Shown piece by piece: positions 8,451-10,731 of a stretch of 10,731 nt of DNA. Where the stretch lies: the NCBI GenBank assembly GCA_002389055.1, contig DGNT01000197.1:1-10731 (forward strand), written 5' to 3'. Source of the stretch: Alcanivorax sp. UBA4485. GTDB lineage: Bacteria; Pseudomonadota; Gammaproteobacteria; Pseudomonadales; Alcanivoracaceae. The position numbers were made by a program, and so were the translations under genes. The notes beneath the pieces were generated by a model that was not told where the DNA came from, searched no databases, and worked only from the letters and a program-made list of their open reading frames with translations. Position 1 is the stretch's first letter. Each line of letters starts with the position of its first letter.

Positions 8451-8478
8451 ATTATAGGGCAGTCTCAGCCAGTTTCAC
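8451..8478 (-). promoter_or_regulatory. candidate panD promoter inside the end of panC
   Basis: On the minus strand a perfect TATAAT (8456 to 8451) includes the panC stop codon. GTGAAA (8478 to 8473), four of six matches to the -35 consensus, lies 16 bases upstream. Transcription would start near 8444 and give panD a leader of about 135 bases. The -10 is strong and the -35 is only fair. Confidence 0.4.
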
Positions 8479-9312
8479 GGTCACATTGTCGATCAATCTG
8501 GGGCGCCCCAGGCGCGCCGCCGCGGCGACCACCAGCGAGCGGTCCCCGGGGCCGGCCGGCGCCAGGCTGTCGGCGTTGGCAACGGTGACGTAGTCGACGT
8601 CAAAGCCGTGCCCGGCGAGTGACGCCACCAGACGCCGCTCGAGAGCCCGGTAATCCCGCTCGCCGGCCTCAATGGCCTGCCGCGCCTCCTGCAGATGCTG
8701 CTGGAGAAGCGGCGCCCGGGTGCGCTCTTCGGCGCTCAGAAAGCCGTTCCGGGAGCTGCGGGCCAGGCCATCCGGCTCGCGGTCGGTGGCGGCGCCGATC
8801 ACACGCACCGGCATCAGCAGTTCCGCCACCATGCGGCGGATCACCGCCAACTGCTGGAAGTCCTTCTCGCCGAACACCGCCAGATCAGGCTGCACGATAT
8901 TAAATAATTTGCTCACCACCGTGGTGACGCCCCGGAAATGCCCGGGCCGGTCGGCGCCGCACAGGTAATCGCCCAGGGCGTCCACGTCCACCCAGGTCTG
9001 GTTCGCCCCCAGCGGGTAGATTTCCTCCACCGGGGGGGCGAACGCCAGGGCCACCCCGGCGTCGCGCAGTTGCGCGCAGTCCGCGTCCAGGGTGCGCGGG
9101 TAGGCGTCGAAGTCCTCGTTGGGGCCGAACTGGGTGGGGTTGACGAAAATCGACACCACCACCTCGTCGCTGTGACGCTGGGCCTCGCGCACCAGGCTCA
9201 GATGGCCGTCGTGCAGGTTGCCCATGGTGGGCACGAAACCGACCCGTTTTCCGGCCTGGCGCCACTGGCGCACGCGCTCGCGCACCTCGGCGACGGTATG
9301 CAGCAATTCCAT
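8452..9312 (-). CDS. panC: pantothenate synthetase (pantoate--beta-alanine ligase)
   Basis: PanC joins D-pantoate and beta-alanine using ATP, through a pantoyl-adenylate, to give pantothenate, the last step of vitamin B5 synthesis. The 286-residue protein has the Rossmann fold of the cytidylyltransferase superfamily. Seen motifs are VPTMGNLHDGH (27-37) with the HxGH nucleotide motif at 34-37, FVNPTQFGPNEDFDAYPR (56-73), the ATP-contacting FGEKDFQQL (147-155) and the KMSKS-like SSRNG (186-190). A C-terminal dimer-lid domain follows. The start is five bases after the panB stop and has no Shine-Dalgarno sequence, so translation is probably coupled to panB termination. Its two substrates come from the PanB route (through ketopantoate reductase, not in this window) and from PanD. 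Confidence 0.97.
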   Translation of the reverse strand: MELLHTVAEVRERVRQWRQAGKRVGFVPTMGNLHDGHLSLVREAQRHSDEVVVSIFVNPTQFGPNEDFDAYPRTLDADCAQLRDAGVALAFAPPVEEIYPLGANQTWVDVDALGDYLCGADRPGHFRGVTTVVSKLFNIVQPDLAVFGEKDFQQLAVIRRMVAELLMPVRVIGAATDREPDGLARSSRNGFLSAEERTRAPLLQQHLQEARQAIEAGERDYRALERRLVASLAGHGFDVDYVTVANADSLAPAGPGDRSLVVAAAARLGRPRLIDNVTVKLAETAL

Positions 9313-9317
9313 GACGG

Positions 9318-10109
9318 TCAGAAGCAGTGCTGTTCAGCGGGGAACTGGCCGTCCTTGACGGCCCGGTCGTAGGCGCGGAACGCCGCGGCGATGTCGCCGC
9401 CGCCGGTCTCCGCCATGAAGTCCTTCACGAAGCGGGCCGGGCTGGCATTGAGGCCGAGCATGTCGTGCATCACCAGCACCTGGCCGTCGCACTCCGGGGC
9501 GGCGCCGATACCGGTTACCGGGATGTTCACGGCGGCGGTGATTTCGGCGCTCAGGGCGCGCGGCACGCATTCCAGCAGCAGCATGGCGGCGCCGGCCTGT
9601 TCCAGGGCGACGGCGGCTTCCAGCAGTTCGCGCGCGCCTTGCTCGTCCTTGCCCTGAATCCGGTAGCCGCCGAAGGCGTTGACCGCCTGCGGGGTCAGGC
9701 CCAGATGCACGCAGGCCGGGACGCCGTTGCGTTTGAGCACGGCCACCGCCTCGGCCAGCCAGGCGCCGCCTTCCAGCTTGACCATGTTGGCGCCGGCCTG
9801 CATCAGCGCGCCGCTGGCCTCGAGAATGCGGTCCAGGGTGGCGGCGCCCAGGAAGGGCACATCGGCCAGCACCAGGCTGCCCTGGTTGGCACGGGCCACG
9901 CACTCAGTGTGGTAGACCATATTCTCCAGAGTCACCGGCACGGTGCTGTCACGGCCCTGGATCACGTTGCCCAGGGAGTCGCCGATCAGGACGGCGTCCA
10001 CGCCCGCTTCGCTGATCAGACGCGCGAAGGTGGCGTCGTAGGCGGTCAGCATGGAGAACTTCTCGCCGTCCTGCTTGCGTTTGTTGAGAGTGCGGATGGT
10101 AACGGGCAT
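9318..10109 (-). CDS. panB: 3-methyl-2-oxobutanoate hydroxymethyltransferase (ketopantoate synthase)
   Basis: PanB transfers a hydroxymethyl group from 5,10-methylene-tetrahydrofolate to 2-oxoisovalerate, forming ketopantoate, the committed step of pantoate synthesis. The protein has 263 residues and a TIM-barrel fold with Mg2+. Visible signatures are LIGDSLGNVIQG (41-52, metal Asp44), the second metal ligand Asp83 in ADVPF, MVKLEGG (109-115), HLGLTPQ (135-141), the catalytic Glu180 in LLLECVP, and GIGAAPECDGQVLVMHDMLG (200-219). The segment after DVPF reads LGAATLDR rather than the commoner GSY-type sequence. The ATG is preceded by GGGGGA at about 10118-10123, eight bases away. It lies 26 bases after the kinase gene and five bases before panC, within one operon. 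Confidence 0.97.
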   Translation of the reverse strand: MPVTIRTLNKRKQDGEKFSMLTAYDATFARLISEAGVDAVLIGDSLGNVIQGRDSTVPVTLENMVYHTECVARANQGSLVLADVPFLGAATLDRILEASGALMQAGANMVKLEGGAWLAEAVAVLKRNGVPACVHLGLTPQAVNAFGGYRIQGKDEQGARELLEAAVALEQAGAAMLLLECVPRALSAEITAAVNIPVTGIGAAPECDGQVLVMHDMLGLNASPARFVKDFMAETGGGDIAAAFRAYDRAVKDGQFPAEQHCF

Positions 10110-10135
10110 GGGTGTCTTCCCCCGGGAAACTGCGT

Positions 10136-10731
10136 TTAGACCAGCGGCCGGGGGTTAAAATAGTGGCGCCCGGTGCGGATGTCCAGCAACTCGGCCACCA
10201 GTTGCTGGTAGTCCGCGTCACCGCTGACCAGATCGATTTCAGCGGCGTTGACGATCAGCAGCGGGGCGCGGTCGTAGAAGTGGAAAAAGCGGGTGTAAGC
10301 GTCGTTGAGGCGGTCCAGGTAGCCCGGATCGATGCGCTGCTCGAAGGCGTTGCCCCGTTTCAGCACTCGTTGGCGCAGAACCGGCGTGGGCGCCTGCAGG
10401 TAGATCACCAGGTCCGGCACCGGCGCGTCGATCAGCATGTGCTGGTAGACGTTGTCATAGAGGGCGAATTCGTCCTCGTCCAGATTGACCTCGGCGAACA
10501 GGCGGTTCTTGTCGACCAGGAAATCCGCCACCCGCGGGCCGGAGAACAGGTCCTGCTGGCGGAGCTGGCGCAGTTGGTCGGCGCGCTGGAACAGGAAAAA
10601 CAGCTCGGTCTGCAGGGCGAAGCGGGCCGGGTCCTGATAGAAGCGGGTCAGAAAGGGGTTGTCGTCGGCGCGCTCGAACAGGGTATCGAAACCGAAGGTG
10701 TCCGCCAGGCGCTGGGCCAGGGTGGTTTTGC
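10136..10731 (-). CDS. deoxynucleoside kinase (dNK family), N-terminus outside the window
   Basis: This gene is cut by the right edge, so about 198 codons remain and the start is missing. The first visible residues, GKTTLAQRLAD, are the end of a Walker A loop, so probably only some 15-20 residues are lost. Other dNK hallmarks follow. They are FERADDNPFLTRFYQDP near the substrate site, QTELFFLFQRADQL, DFLVDKNRLFAEVNL, the DLVIYLQAPTPVLRQRVLKRGNAFEQRI lid region and YDRAPLLIVNAAEID near the end. Such enzymes phosphorylate deoxynucleosides (deoxyguanosine, deoxyadenosine or pyrimidines) with ATP in the salvage pathway. The substrate cannot be assigned here. The open frame continues past the internal GTG at 10531, and that codon is not the start because conserved motifs lie upstream of it. 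The gene precedes panB in the same operon. The folate gene folK is a common neighbour in relatives but is not visible. Confidence 0.88.
   Translation of the reverse strand, partial: KTTLAQRLADTFGFDTLFERADDNPFLTRFYQDPARFALQTELFFLFQRADQLRQLRQQDLFSGPRVADFLVDKNRLFAEVNLDEDEFALYDNVYQHMLIDAPVPDLVIYLQAPTPVLRQRVLKRGNAFEQRIDPGYLDRLNDAYTRFFHFYDRAPLLIVNAAEIDLVSGDADYQQLVAELLDIRTGRHYFNPRPLV

Overview
This GC-rich window is a housekeeping stretch from a gammaproteobacterium. The gene set rpsO, pnp, acs, panD, panC and panB is a neighbourhood I associate with the Pseudomonas/Alcanivorax/Marinobacter side of that class. An Alcanivorax-like host is a plausible guess, but the sequence alone does not prove genus. 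No mobile element, CRISPR array, tRNA or rRNA was seen, and every gene belongs to a known family.

Left part, plus strand (1-2570): ribosomal protein S15 (rpsO), then a 147-base spacer, then polynucleotide phosphorylase (pnp) ending at a strong UUCG-loop terminator. The spacer holds a short hairpin, a run of GACGA repeats and a possible 28-29 codon leader ORF that overlaps the pnp start.

Middle, plus strand (2590-5662): a self-contained drug-efflux operon made of a MarR-family repressor, an EmrA-type membrane fusion protein and an EmrB-type 14-helix DHA2 transporter. The genes overlap and look translationally coupled. A 24-bp near-perfect palindrome lies over the predicted -10 box of the operon and is the probable operator of the MarR protein. 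The operon ends at a terminator that works in both directions and is shared with acs.

Right part, minus strand (5685-10731, transcribed right to left): a deoxynucleoside kinase cut by the window edge, then panB, panC and panD (pantothenate synthesis, leading to coenzyme A), a terminator, and then acs (acetyl-CoA synthetase) after a 297-base spacer. PanB makes ketopantoate precursor, PanD makes beta-alanine and PanC joins pantoate to beta-alanine. Acs then consumes CoA, the end product of this pathway, to activate acetate. panD has a 142-base leader with its own candidate promoter and a stem-loop.

The most useful observations are regulatory: the MarR operator, the unusual pnp leader, and the separate panD leader. 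I did not find evidence for a new biological system here.
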